DNA from: JBLHGN01 sp047616325 | GTDB lineage: Bacteria > Pseudomonadota > Gammaproteobacteria > Pseudomonadales > Cellvibrionaceae | DNA length: 17,560 nt | Reading direction: 5' to 3' | NCBI GenBank assembly: GCA_047616325.1 | Contig: JBLHGN010000046.1 | Coordinates: forward strand, 1 to 17,560 | In this document: positions 1-7,319 of the stretch, piece by piece | How the letters are laid out: every line of letters begins with the position of its first letter | Position numbering within the stretch: position 1 is the stretch's first letter | Notes under the pieces: model-generated | Seen by the model: only the letters and a program-made list of their open reading frames with translations | Told to the model about the DNA's origin: nothing | Databases searched by the model: none | Made by a program: the position numbers and the translations under genes

Positions 1-401
1 AATTTTTTTGTCAAAGCGGCGACAAGTTTTTTCTTGAGCGCTGGCGTTATCTTAAACGGAGTTTTGATGACGACATCGATTGATTTTTCTTGGTTAGCTT
101 TGTACAGATCAAACAGTTGGTAAACTTTAGGAAGCAGACCAAGACGTTTATTTTCTGCTAAAATTTTAATAAAATTTTGCTGTTTAGCGTCGAGCTTGTC
201 GCCACACACTTCTATAAACGTGGCGCTTTTTTGTTCGCCAGTTAAATTTGGCGAGGACAAAAGAGCAACGATGGTTGCGTGTTGCGATACAGACGAAGCT
301 AAGAACAGCGCGTCTAACCAGCCCTGTAAATCTTTTGCGCTGCGAGCATGTTCAAAAGCGGCTCTGGCGTAGGGTCGTGCAAGTGTTGATAGTTCTGCCA
401 T
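1..401 (-). CDS. atpH: ATP synthase F1 subunit delta (5' part; runs off the left edge)
   Basis: Delta is the peripheral-stalk subunit that ties the F1 alpha3-beta3 head to the membrane-bound b dimer. About 133 codons are present from an ATG at 399-401, and the frame stays open to the window edge, so the C-terminal part is missing. The protein begins MAELSTLARPYARAAFEHA, the usual start of bacterial delta subunits, and a typical helical N-terminal domain follows. It lies 11 bp after atpF on the same strand, in the conserved order atpI-B-E-F-H. The sequence supports the assignment directly, and the position in the operon confirms it. atpA is expected to follow just outside the window. Confidence 0.95.
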   Translation of the reverse strand, partial: MAELSTLARPYARAAFEHARSAKDLQGWLDALFLASSVSQHATIVALLSSPNLTGEQKSATFIEVCGDKLDAKQQNFIKILAENKRLGLLPKVYQLFDLYKANQEKSIDVVIKTPFKITPALKKKLVAALTKK

Positions 402-412
402 GTGGCCCCCGC

Positions 413-883
413 CTACAACTCTGCTGCAAGTTTATCGAGCATCGCGCTGTGCGCTTTGGCATCGACAGAAGACGCAAGCACTTTTTCGGCACCCACAAGC
501 GCTAAACTCACGACTTTACTGCGCAATTCTTCACGCGCCTGACTGACCTGACGATCGACCTCGGCTTGCGCCGCTGTTTTAATACGATCGGCTTCAACTA
601 CCGCACCTTGCTTCGCTTCATCTATTATTTGAGCTGCGCGTTTATTCGCCTGCTCAACAATACCTGCCGCTTGGTGCTTAGCTTCTTTCATTTGGGTAGT
701 AGCTTTCTTCTGCGCCAATTCAAGGTCTTTATCTGCTCGTGTTGCCGCCTCTAAACCATCGGCGATACGTTTTTCGCGCTCGGCCATCACACCTATGAGT
801 GCCGGCCATACGAACTTCATACAAAAAAGCACAAAGACGATAAAGGTCAGGGATTGACCTAGGAGTGTAAGATTAAGATTCAC
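413..883 (-). CDS. atpF: ATP synthase Fo subunit b
   Basis: Subunit b is the peripheral stalk: one N-terminal membrane helix and a long charged helix that dimerises and binds delta. The 156-residue protein matches the E. coli length. Residues about 7-28 are hydrophobic (the membrane anchor, ending near FVWPALIGVM), followed by an Ala/Lys/Glu/Gln-rich coiled-coil stretch to the end (REKRIADGLEAA onward). The start is GTG at 881-883, giving MNLNLTLLGQSL, the usual N-terminus; a GAGG ribosome-binding site lies 7 bases upstream. It is co-transcribed with atpE, about 40 bp upstream. No defects were seen. Confidence 0.97.
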   Translation of the reverse strand: MNLNLTLLGQSLTFIVFVLFCMKFVWPALIGVMAEREKRIADGLEAATRADKDLELAQKKATTQMKEAKHQAAGIVEQANKRAAQIIDEAKQGAVVEADRIKTAAQAEVDRQVSQAREELRSKVVSLALVGAEKVLASSVDAKAHSAMLDKLAAEL

Positions 884-922
884 ACCAGCACCTCTTTAAA
901 TAAGTTTGTTTGAAGGTGTTTA

Positions 923-1168
923 TTAACCTGCAATTTTTGGTGCAACCGCGAAGATCAGATACATGCCAATACCCACGCCAATCATGGGAACCGCATCCAA
1001 AAGACCAGCCATTAGGAACATTTTGGTTTGTAGTTGTGGGCCTTGCTCAGGTTGTCGAGCACTGCCTTCCAAAAGCTTACCCCCCAAAATCGCAAAGCCT
1101 AATGCTGTACCCAATGCACCGAAACCGATTAAAAGAGCTGCTGCTATATATACCAATGATGCTGCCAT
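923..1168 (-). CDS. atpE: ATP synthase Fo subunit c (proteolipid)
   Basis: Subunit c forms the rotating membrane ring that carries protons. The 81-residue protein is two hydrophobic helices joined by the polar loop ARQPE (residues 37-41), which contacts gamma and epsilon. The ion-binding carboxylate is Asp58 in the segment LLDAVPMIGVGIG, equivalent to Asp61 of E. coli. An aspartate with no adjacent polar Na+ ligands suggests proton coupling; this is inference from the motif. A TGGAG ribosome-binding site precedes the ATG. It sits between atpB and atpF, as in other proteobacteria. Confidence 0.97.
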   Translation of the reverse strand: MAASLVYIAAALLIGFGALGTALGFAILGGKLLEGSARQPEQGPQLQTKMFLMAGLLDAVPMIGVGIGMYLIFAVAPKIAG

Positions 1169-1209
1169 TGTCGTTTTCTCCAGTTAAAAAATAAAAAAGT
1201 AATTAAAAG

Positions 1210-2139
1210 TTAATGCTCTTCCACATCGTGAGACATGGCCATATAGACCGTGGTTAACACCATGAAGATAAATGCCTGCAAAGTAATAATAAGAATGTGG
1301 AATACAGCCCAAGCCCATTGTAGAACACCACCAACAATACCAAGAGCAAGACTGGCACTAAACAGCAGTGCAATCAAAATAAAGATCATTTCGCCCGCGT
1401 ACATATTGCCGAACAATCGCAGACCAAGTGCAATTGGCTTAGCTATCAAACTAACCAACTCGAGCACTGTATTAAAGGGAATTAATACAATATTGAGATA
1501 CCACAACTTTTTAGGCGCGAAAAAAGGATGGCAAGTTAGCTCTTTGACGAAGCCCCATACACCCTTTTCTCTAATACTAAAGAAAATTATCAAAGCAAAT
1601 ACTGTAAAACCCATTCCCAGTGTTGCATTGGGGTCTGTTGTGGGTACCACTTTAAAAAACAAATGACTATTGCCAGATATTTTGGCCGCCGCCATGGGCA
1701 GCCAGTCTACGGGAATCAAATCCATAAGGTTCATCATAAAAACCCATGCAAATATGGTCAACGCCAGAGGGGCTATAAACCTGTTGTTGTGGAAAAAAAT
1801 TTCCTTTACGGTACCGTTAACGAAGTCCACCACCAATTCAACAAAACTCTGCATGCCTTTGGGTACATCAGTAGTAGCTGTTTTAGCAACTCGGTAAAAA
1901 AAGAAACTGAATATCAAGCCAACAAATATCCCCCAGCCCAGGGTATCGAGATGCACGGCCATAAACCCCATGTCTTTCGCTTCTTGCGCACTATGGGCCA
2001 AGGTCCAGCCAGTCGTCTCCATAACACTGCCATCGGCACGAAGATAATCGGCTGGGAGCTGCCCATAGGTTAGATTTTGAAGATGATGCTCAATATAGTC
2101 TATTGCGGTGGGCGCTTCTTTAATTTCACTGCTGGACAT
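1210..2139 (-). CDS. atpB: ATP synthase Fo subunit a
   Basis: Subunit a provides the two proton half-channels next to the c ring. The protein is 309 residues, somewhat longer than E. coli AtpB (271), with extra length in the N-terminal part and in a loop near residues 150-170. The essential arginine is Arg241 in the signature GLRLFGNMYAGEMIF (E. coli Arg210). The preceding PFNTVLELVSLIAKPIALGL carries the conserved Glu227. Several hydrophobic helices are visible (about 65-83, 122-145, 175-188, 212-232, 250-305). It lies 40 bp downstream of atpI and 41 bp upstream of atpE. No lesions were seen. Confidence 0.97.
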   Translation of the reverse strand: MSSSEIKEAPTAIDYIEHHLQNLTYGQLPADYLRADGSVMETTGWTLAHSAQEAKDMGFMAVHLDTLGWGIFVGLIFSFFFYRVAKTATTDVPKGMQSFVELVVDFVNGTVKEIFFHNNRFIAPLALTIFAWVFMMNLMDLIPVDWLPMAAAKISGNSHLFFKVVPTTDPNATLGMGFTVFALIIFFSIREKGVWGFVKELTCHPFFAPKKLWYLNIVLIPFNTVLELVSLIAKPIALGLRLFGNMYAGEMIFILIALLFSASLALGIVGGVLQWAWAVFHILIITLQAFIFMVLTTVYMAMSHDVEEH

Positions 2140-2179
2140 AAGGTAAGAGTCTTTTGGTTGAGCCTAGTGTTTGTGTTGG

Positions 2180-2578
2180 TCAATTACGGTTTTCGTTGTC
2201 GCCTATACCTGCTTCACTAAAAGCCTTGGCAAGCTGACGACCGATGAACCACTGCAAAATAATCATACTGCTGAAACCTGCAAACAATGTTGGTTCATGC
2301 AGGGGCTCCACAAAGCGAAACACCAAGGCAAAACCAACCGCCGTTAAGGCGAACTTCCCAGATTCCCCCCAGCTAAAAGACTGCGCTATCCACACTGTGG
2401 CTGAGGCGCCCCTATAGCGAAAGGCATAGAGGGTAAAATATAGGTTGGCCAAAATATAAATAGCCGCACCGAGTGTTATGGAAATAACGTAAACCTTTCC
2501 AAATACCAATGCGACAACAACCAACAACGTCGACGCAAGCGCCTGGTACTTCAAGCAAAAAAACACTGGGGATTTCAA
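2180..2578 (-). CDS. atpI: ATP synthase assembly protein I
   Basis: AtpI is a small membrane protein, the first and least conserved gene of atp operons, thought to help c-ring assembly or Mg2+ supply. The 132-residue protein has four hydrophobic segments (about 12-27, 30-50, 74-88, 97-112) and ends in a polar tail. The start appears to be TTG at 2576-2578: it is the only plausible initiator after the in-frame upstream TGA, and AGCAGG lies 9 bases before it. The identity rests on size, membrane pattern and position directly before atpB. The genes normally upstream (parB, parA, rsmG) are not here. Confidence 0.88.
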   Translation of the reverse strand: MKSPVFFCLKYQALASTLLVVVALVFGKVYVISITLGAAIYILANLYFTLYAFRYRGASATVWIAQSFSWGESGKFALTAVGFALVFRFVEPLHEPTLFAGFSSMIILQWFIGRQLAKAFSEAGIGDNENRN

Positions 2579-2741
2579 GGCGTTAAACCTGCTAGGGTTG
2601 TGTCAGCACTTACTAATGCAACTCTATTTTTACTGCATATTACAATTCTGACGCTATGGACAATTACGTCGCACTATACAGCAATATTACCTCGCAAAAG
2701 CCTCATAATTTACGCAGACAGCACTTCCACCTGACTGTTTT

Positions 2742-3094
2742 TTGAGCAACCTGCGAGGTTTAGAAAATGAATCACCCACAAAAAGCATCGAAATCAAAAA
2801 CCATCCTCTACAATGGCGTAACGGCGCATTTAAATCTGGCGTCATATCGCTACTCTTTTTAACTATTTGCTCAGCTTGCGCAAACTTTAGCCGAAATTTT
2901 TGTCGACGGCGATTATAGGGAGTCTGGGTTCACGTATCAACCACTGCGCCTTGTTTTATCCGTAAAAAATCAACTATTTGACAAGCTTCGCTGCTGTATT
3001 CGTATCGATTGCAATTCCATACCGTAATTATGAGGTAAATATTATTTTTGCCAATACGGACTTTGACGTAATTGCCGATGTACGGGAAAACTAA
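2742..3094 (+). pseudogene. Possible frame-shifted remnant of a small exported protein
   Basis: This 0.5-kb gap between atpI and the DUF945 gene holds three overlapping stretches of protein-like sequence in successive frames. The first (about 2742-2880) reads NHPLQWRNGAFKSGVISLLF then LTICSACA, which looks like a signal peptide or lipoprotein leader. The second (about 2878-2985) reads AQTLAEIFVDGDYRESGFTY. The third (about 2996-3094) reads FAAVFVSIAIPYRNYEVNII and ends VIADVREN at a TAA. Joined through two single-base frame changes they would give a protein of roughly 100-115 residues. No family was recognised. A separate intact ORF of 31 codons from ATG 2767 has a GAGG ribosome-binding site but no protein-like character. 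The interpretation is inference. Confidence 0.3.
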
Positions 3095-3115
3095 AAACGC
3101 TCGACCGACACAGCG
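3093..3115 (-). terminator. Weak candidate terminator of the DUF945 gene
   Basis: On the minus strand, about 28 bases after the DUF945 stop, CGCT and AGCG can pair around a 10-base loop, followed at once by TTTTT. The stem is only 4 bp, so the call rests mainly on the T tract and the position. It overlaps the stop of the remnant read on the other strand. Confidence 0.25.
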
Positions 3116-3142
3116 GCCAAGTGTTTTTTCTTACCCTGAGAT

Positions 3143-4567
3143 CTACATTGGAAAGGGCACAAGCTTACCGCTCACGCTTAGCTCTCCTTGCACAAAACGG
3201 GCATCGGCGGCCAAACCGCGCTCACTTTTAGCAAGATAACCCAACTCGAGAAATTGTGCTTTCATTGCCTCAAGTTGCTCAGGTTGCTGCTCAAGCATTA
3301 CTCGTCTATCTTCTTCGGTCAATTTAAACTGAGCCACCTGAGCCTCAATTTGACTTACCTGATACTTACCAATGGTTTTTTGCAGCATATCCTCGCTGAA
3401 ATCGGCCTTTAACTGCGCACGCAAGGCGGGAATCAATAAAAAGGGATTTTGAAGTGCGCTCGGGTCTGTAACCATGGCGCTGTCGAGACCAAGGTTTGCG
3501 CTCAATTCAAAAAAGTCTTCACCCAGCTCAAACGCTAGTGTCTCGACGACAAGCTCGGGGGACTCACTGAGGAGATCGGCGAGGGCGGCTTGCATGTCGC
3601 CCTGCAGAGATTCGTCTTCACCTGGCTCTGACTGAGAGAGCTTTTCAGATAGCTGAGAAAATTCCGTCAAAGCCTCTTGTTTTAAGTTTTTTAAAACAAT
3701 GTTGAGGGCCGCGTTTTTAAGGGCAAGGTCGGGAAGGTCAAGGCGCTCAGCATTGAAACCATAAGTCACCTCCATCAAGGGCTCTTTGGGCTTGGCAACC
3801 GCAACCACCAGCTTTAGGTTTTGCATCAAAACCGCTTGTTCGCCGTCCACCCGGAAACCTGGCATCTGTATCTCAATGTTACCCGTGGACCACATTAGGC
3901 TTTCCTCAATAAGACCATTCCCGCTTATTGTGCTCGCCTGCACTTCGACGCTAGCATCGGGAGTTTTGCCCGAAAATACGCCAATCTCTCCGCTAAATTG
4001 GTAACTTTTGCCAAAAGCATCTAACTGAGTATCTATGCTTGCGCCAGCAAAACTCGCGGTTTTAGCGCCGCCTTCTTCGCTAACTGTAAAGGGACTTATA
4101 CGAGTACGAGCAGTGCCTGACCCGGCAAAGCCCATATACATGAATGTATTAAACAAATAGTCGCTACCGAGAAAAGCCTGCGCCTTGGCGACAAACTCCT
4201 GGTTCTGACTGAAATGTATATCGGCCGAAAATAAGCCAATACCCGCCTGATGTATAGGACCATGCTGTATGTCGACATCCACGAATACGCCCTCTTTTAC
4301 AATCGTAAACCACGCTTCGCTTGGCTCTGCGTCTTGCTGGGCTTGCTCAGGCGGATTGAGTGCGGGGTAGGCCAGTTTAATTTGTGCCTGCGACGACAAA
4401 TACCCTTTTTGGTAACTTATCAGCTCCGCGCTATACCCTGGAAGGCTGTTTAGTTTGCTTACGTGCTCTTCTGTTACGCTTTTTACTCTATTGCCCACAA
4501 GCAGTGGCATAAGCACCGCAATAATAAGCACCACTGCAATGCCAGCTCCCAATAATTTTTTGTTCAT
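3143..4567 (-). CDS. YdgA/DUF945-family periplasmic protein
   Basis: A 474-residue protein of the DUF945 (YdgA-like) family, whose cellular role is unclear. Residues 1-22 (MNKKLLGAGIAVVLIIAVLM) form a signal peptide or N-terminal anchor. They are followed by KSVTEEHVSKLNSLPGYSAE and by repeated beta-strand-like segments typical of this family. Acidic, Gln/Glu-rich helices occur near residues 310-350 and 400-450. I chose ATG 4565-4567 over the in-frame ATG 21 bases upstream because AGGAG lies 7 bases before it. It is a single gene with no operon partner on its strand. It occupies the place usually taken by parB beside atpI. Confidence 0.8.
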   Translation of the reverse strand: MNKKLLGAGIAVVLIIAVLMPLLVGNRVKSVTEEHVSKLNSLPGYSAELISYQKGYLSSQAQIKLAYPALNPPEQAQQDAEPSEAWFTIVKEGVFVDVDIQHGPIHQAGIGLFSADIHFSQNQEFVAKAQAFLGSDYLFNTFMYMGFAGSGTARTRISPFTVSEEGGAKTASFAGASIDTQLDAFGKSYQFSGEIGVFSGKTPDASVEVQASTISGNGLIEESLMWSTGNIEIQMPGFRVDGEQAVLMQNLKLVVAVAKPKEPLMEVTYGFNAERLDLPDLALKNAALNIVLKNLKQEALTEFSQLSEKLSQSEPGEDESLQGDMQAALADLLSESPELVVETLAFELGEDFFELSANLGLDSAMVTDPSALQNPFLLIPALRAQLKADFSEDMLQKTIGKYQVSQIEAQVAQFKLTEEDRRVMLEQQPEQLEAMKAQFLELGYLAKSERGLAADARFVQGELSVSGKLVPFPM

Positions 4568-5060
4568 GTTATATCTCCTGTGTTTCATTTTCCGATTGTT
4601 AAGGGGGCTCGCTATGGAGCCGCAATAAGGGCGGCAATATTACGTTGTTCAGCGCCACTTTATGTGACCAAGTTAATCATTTAAAGCAAACTGGTCATTT
4701 TTAGTGAACCCCATTCGTTTAGTTGGTGTCCACTCACAAACAGGACCCTACTGCGGTGCAATTTACGGAGGGGCGTTAGCTAAGAATACAATACGGGGAG
4801 CCCTGAGCCGGGCCGCAAGTTATATAGGCGCGAAATTCAGTATAACTTTTTTGCAAATGCCACATACTCGGAACTGGCCGCGGGCTTAGCATATTTGTAT
4901 CAACAGAATAATCTACTTAAGGCAGGCAAGTTGGTCCAGGTTTGCGATAGCCAGCTAAACTGAACCATAAAGAACGAAATTTTTCCAATAGACAAACCCC
5001 TTTAGCTTGATTGGTGAAACCTAGCCCATCAAATGCACAGACCAGCCATCGCGAGGCAAT
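4568..5060. other. Intergenic region between divergent genes, mostly without features
   Basis: This stretch separates the minus-strand DUF945 gene from the plus-strand metallopeptidase gene and should hold both promoters. Apart from the possible gene remnant at 4784-4963, I see no convincing RNA gene, riboswitch, terminator or long repeat. A 61-codon ORF at 4704-4889 has no recognisable character and no good ribosome-binding site. A GAGG ribosome-binding site for the metallopeptidase gene lies 4 bases before its ATG. Confidence 0.5.
4784..4963 (+). pseudogene. Possible C-terminal remnant of an unidentified gene
   Basis: One frame here reads as plausible protein for 59 residues up to a TGA at 4961-4963. 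It includes EYNTGSPEPGRKLYRREIQY followed by NFFANATYSELAAGLAYLYQ, an amphipathic, alanine/leucine-rich helix-like segment. There is no start codon or ribosome-binding site; the frame opens just after a TAA at 4781-4783. Upstream, a different frame (from about 4726) also looks protein-like but hits TAG. This could be the tail of a gene lost by deletion and frameshift, or chance. The family was not recognised. Confidence 0.2.
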
Positions 5061-6740
5061 ATGAAAACTAAAAAAAGCAGACAAAATCTCTTGCGTCCGA
5101 TAACTCGGCAACTTTTTGTCGCGTGCCTTATGTGCTCAGCGGCGCTATTGACTGGCTGCGGTGGTGGATCTTCTTCACCCTCCCCAACAACTACAGCAAC
5201 ACCAACGTCGCCTCCTACACCAAGCCCTATCCCTAGAACAGAGGTGATTATCAGTGGCGCAATAACTTACGATTATGTCGATCACGCCTCTAACGGCTCG
5301 CTGGATTATAACGACATCAGAGAAGTCCCCGTGCGTGGGGCGAGCATTGTTTTACTTTCTTCTAGCGGCTCCACCCTAGCTGCGGCTAAAACGGACCAAT
5401 TGGGCAACTACAGTTTAACAAGCCCCGCGCAAACCATGGTCAAAATTCGAGTTCTCGCTGAAATTGAACAGTCCGACATTCCTAGCTTTCAAGTGCGCAT
5501 TACCGACAACACCAACTCTAACGCACTCTACGTTTTGGAGGGCAACCTGTCGGACAGTGGCGACCAAAGCAATATCCGTGATTTAAATGCCGCTTCGGGC
5601 TGGACGGGCAGCAGCTACGGCAATACTCGGGCGGCGGCACCATTTGCCATTTTGGATTCGGTGTATCAGGCCGTGGCTGTGGTCACCGAAGCCTTGCCAA
5701 ACGTTGCAATGGAGGCTGTCGAGCTGCGCTGGAGTATCGACAATATAGCTATCGACGGAAACATAAGCGAAGGCAATATTGGCACCTCTTTTTATGATGG
5801 TGCCGCCATCTACATACTGGGACACGCCGACAACGACACCGACGAATATGACCGCAGTGTTATTCAGCACGAGTTCGCCCACTTTTTAGAGAATACTGTG
5901 TCGCGCTCCGACAACATCGGCGGCCCACACTCACCAGATTCTCTTCTCGATATGCGCGTCAGCTTTGGCGAGGGGTTTGCCAATGCATTTACCGCCCTTG
6001 CCTCACTGACAGGCATTTACGAAGACTCCGGAGGGTTACGCCAAGACGACGGCTTTAGGTTTTCATTAGAGGCAAACACGATAGAAAACACCGGCTACTT
6101 TAGCGAAAACACTGTTGGCCTGATAATGTACGACTTAATCGATGCAAACGACGACGACGGGGATATGGTGAATCTGGGTTTTGATGCCATGTTTACCGCC
6201 TTCTCATCCGATACTTACGTGAACAATTCGGCATTCACCAGTATTTATCTCTTTCTCGATGTACTTAAAGGCATTGTCAGCATCGATGACGCCACAAATA
6301 TCGATGCGCTGGCAGCATCGCAAAACATCGTGAGCAACGATAAATTTGGTGCAGGTGAAACAAACAGCGGCGGCATAGCCATTGCGTTACCGGTTTACAA
6401 AGAAATTAGTGTGGGAAGCAGTGTTAACGCCTGCAGCGATAACGCAACAGGCAGTGCAAATGGCTTAGACGTGAGCCGCTTCATTCGCGGCACGGCGCCC
6501 ACGACACGAAGTTACGGCATTAGCGCGGTACGAACTTCTGGCGGCACTGGTCGCGACCCGGATATTGTGATATACCAAAATGGCAGCACGCTAAATGTTT
6601 TGGATTCGTCCCTTTCTGACATCGAAAGCGGCAGCGTCACAATAGCCGCAGGAGAATTTATTCTCGAGCTCTACGACCTTAACAACGTTTTATCGATTTC
6701 TAACAGTGGTATGGTTTGTTTTAATGTAAGTATTAATTAA
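5061..6740 (+). CDS. Secreted lipoprotein with HEXXH zinc-metallopeptidase motif
   Basis: A 559-residue predicted outer-envelope lipoprotein. Residues 1-32 are a signal peptide ending in the lipobox ALLTGC, with Cys33 as the lipid site. A Gly/Ser then Pro/Thr linker (34-58) follows. Residues about 60-150 resemble a carboxypeptidase-regulatory-like beta domain (RGASIVLLSSSG, DQLGNYSL). The catalytic-looking core contains QHEFAHFLE with His270-Glu271 and His274. Thirty residues on, SFGEGFANAF (Glu304) fits the third zinc ligand of a gluzincin. Residues about 455-559 form a C-terminal beta-rich domain like those in secreted proteases. Substrate unknown. The next gene begins 16 bp downstream and is probably co-expressed. 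The motif suggests proteolysis; activity is inference. Confidence 0.8.
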   Translation: MKTKKSRQNLLRPITRQLFVACLMCSAALLTGCGGGSSSPSPTTTATPTSPPTPSPIPRTEVIISGAITYDYVDHASNGSLDYNDIREVPVRGASIVLLSSSGSTLAAAKTDQLGNYSLTSPAQTMVKIRVLAEIEQSDIPSFQVRITDNTNSNALYVLEGNLSDSGDQSNIRDLNAASGWTGSSYGNTRAAAPFAILDSVYQAVAVVTEALPNVAMEAVELRWSIDNIAIDGNISEGNIGTSFYDGAAIYILGHADNDTDEYDRSVIQHEFAHFLENTVSRSDNIGGPHSPDSLLDMRVSFGEGFANAFTALASLTGIYEDSGGLRQDDGFRFSLEANTIENTGYFSENTVGLIMYDLIDANDDDGDMVNLGFDAMFTAFSSDTYVNNSAFTSIYLFLDVLKGIVSIDDATNIDALAASQNIVSNDKFGAGETNSGGIAIALPVYKEISVGSSVNACSDNATGSANGLDVSRFIRGTAPTTRSYGISAVRTSGGTGRDPDIVIYQNGSTLNVLDSSLSDIESGSVTIAAGEFILELYDLNNVLSISNSGMVCFNVSIN

Positions 6741-6756
6741 TCTTTGGAATAAAAAT

Positions 6757-7305
6757 ATGAAAACTTACTTTACTGCTAGTGCGCTAGCTCTAGCGATGCT
6801 TGTAGTTCCAGTGGCGGCTTTTGATGAAGATAAGCACCAAGCACCTCAAGTCACCAACGAAATTTCAGCGACAGTGAACAACGCGTCGAACGAAGCCCGT
6901 CAGCGCTACCAAAAGCCGGGCGCAGCTATTCGTCTTTTAGAACCACAACTTATTCGAATGGATGAACATTCCGAACAGCGTGTCACTATAAAATTTGCCC
7001 CCCCCAAAAAAGGTGAACTTTACCTTTCTGCTAGGCCAAAAAAAGGCATAACAATAGATGGATCAACCAGTCAGTGGCACTTTGATCTCGCTAACGAGAC
7101 CGCCGTTATAGAAATCGATCTTAGCTCTCAGAGTCGGGGGCAATATCATATAATGTTCAATGCAAAAGTAACGGAACACGGCTTAACAAGTTCTCGTGTT
7201 TTCGGCCTTCCGGTGTACGTTGGAGAACAAACATCCAAAACAAAGCCAAAAAATACTACGCAGAACGGCGTTGTAATTATGCAGGCAGAAGAAACGGTGT
7301 ATTAA
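6757..7305 (+). CDS. Small exported protein of unknown function, partner of the metallopeptidase gene
   Basis: A 182-residue protein with a clear signal peptide (MKTYFTASALALAMLVVPVAA, probable cleavage after residue 21). The mature part alternates short hydrophobic and polar runs (EQRVTIKFAPPKKGELYLSA, GQYHIMFNAKVTEHG), suggesting a beta-sandwich of about 100 residues. It ends in a polar segment with the tail VVIMQAEETVY. No enzymatic motif is visible and I do not recognise a family. It starts 16 bp after the metallopeptidase stop with no promoter between, so the two are probably one transcript. A role as chaperone, inhibitor or binding partner of the protease is only a guess. It converges on the alkC-like gene, 14 bp away. 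Confidence 0.75.
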   Translation: MKTYFTASALALAMLVVPVAAFDEDKHQAPQVTNEISATVNNASNEARQRYQKPGAAIRLLEPQLIRMDEHSEQRVTIKFAPPKKGELYLSARPKKGITIDGSTSQWHFDLANETAVIEIDLSSQSRGQYHIMFNAKVTEHGLTSSRVFGLPVYVGEQTSKTKPKNTTQNGVVIMQAEETVY

Positions 7306-7319
7306 TTTTCAATACCACA

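Noticed and set aside
2579..3142. Replication origin next to the atp operon
   Set aside because: No cluster of DnaA-box-like sequences and no parB, rsmG or mnmG gene is visible.
4771..4780. GCGTTAGC as an integron attC core site
   Set aside because: No partner RYYYAAC core or imperfect palindrome of attC type was found nearby, and no integrase or cassette array is present.
4980..5060. Riboswitch (cyclic di-GMP type) upstream of the metallopeptidase gene
   Set aside because: Only a loose resemblance and one short possible stem were seen; the conserved core could not be aligned.
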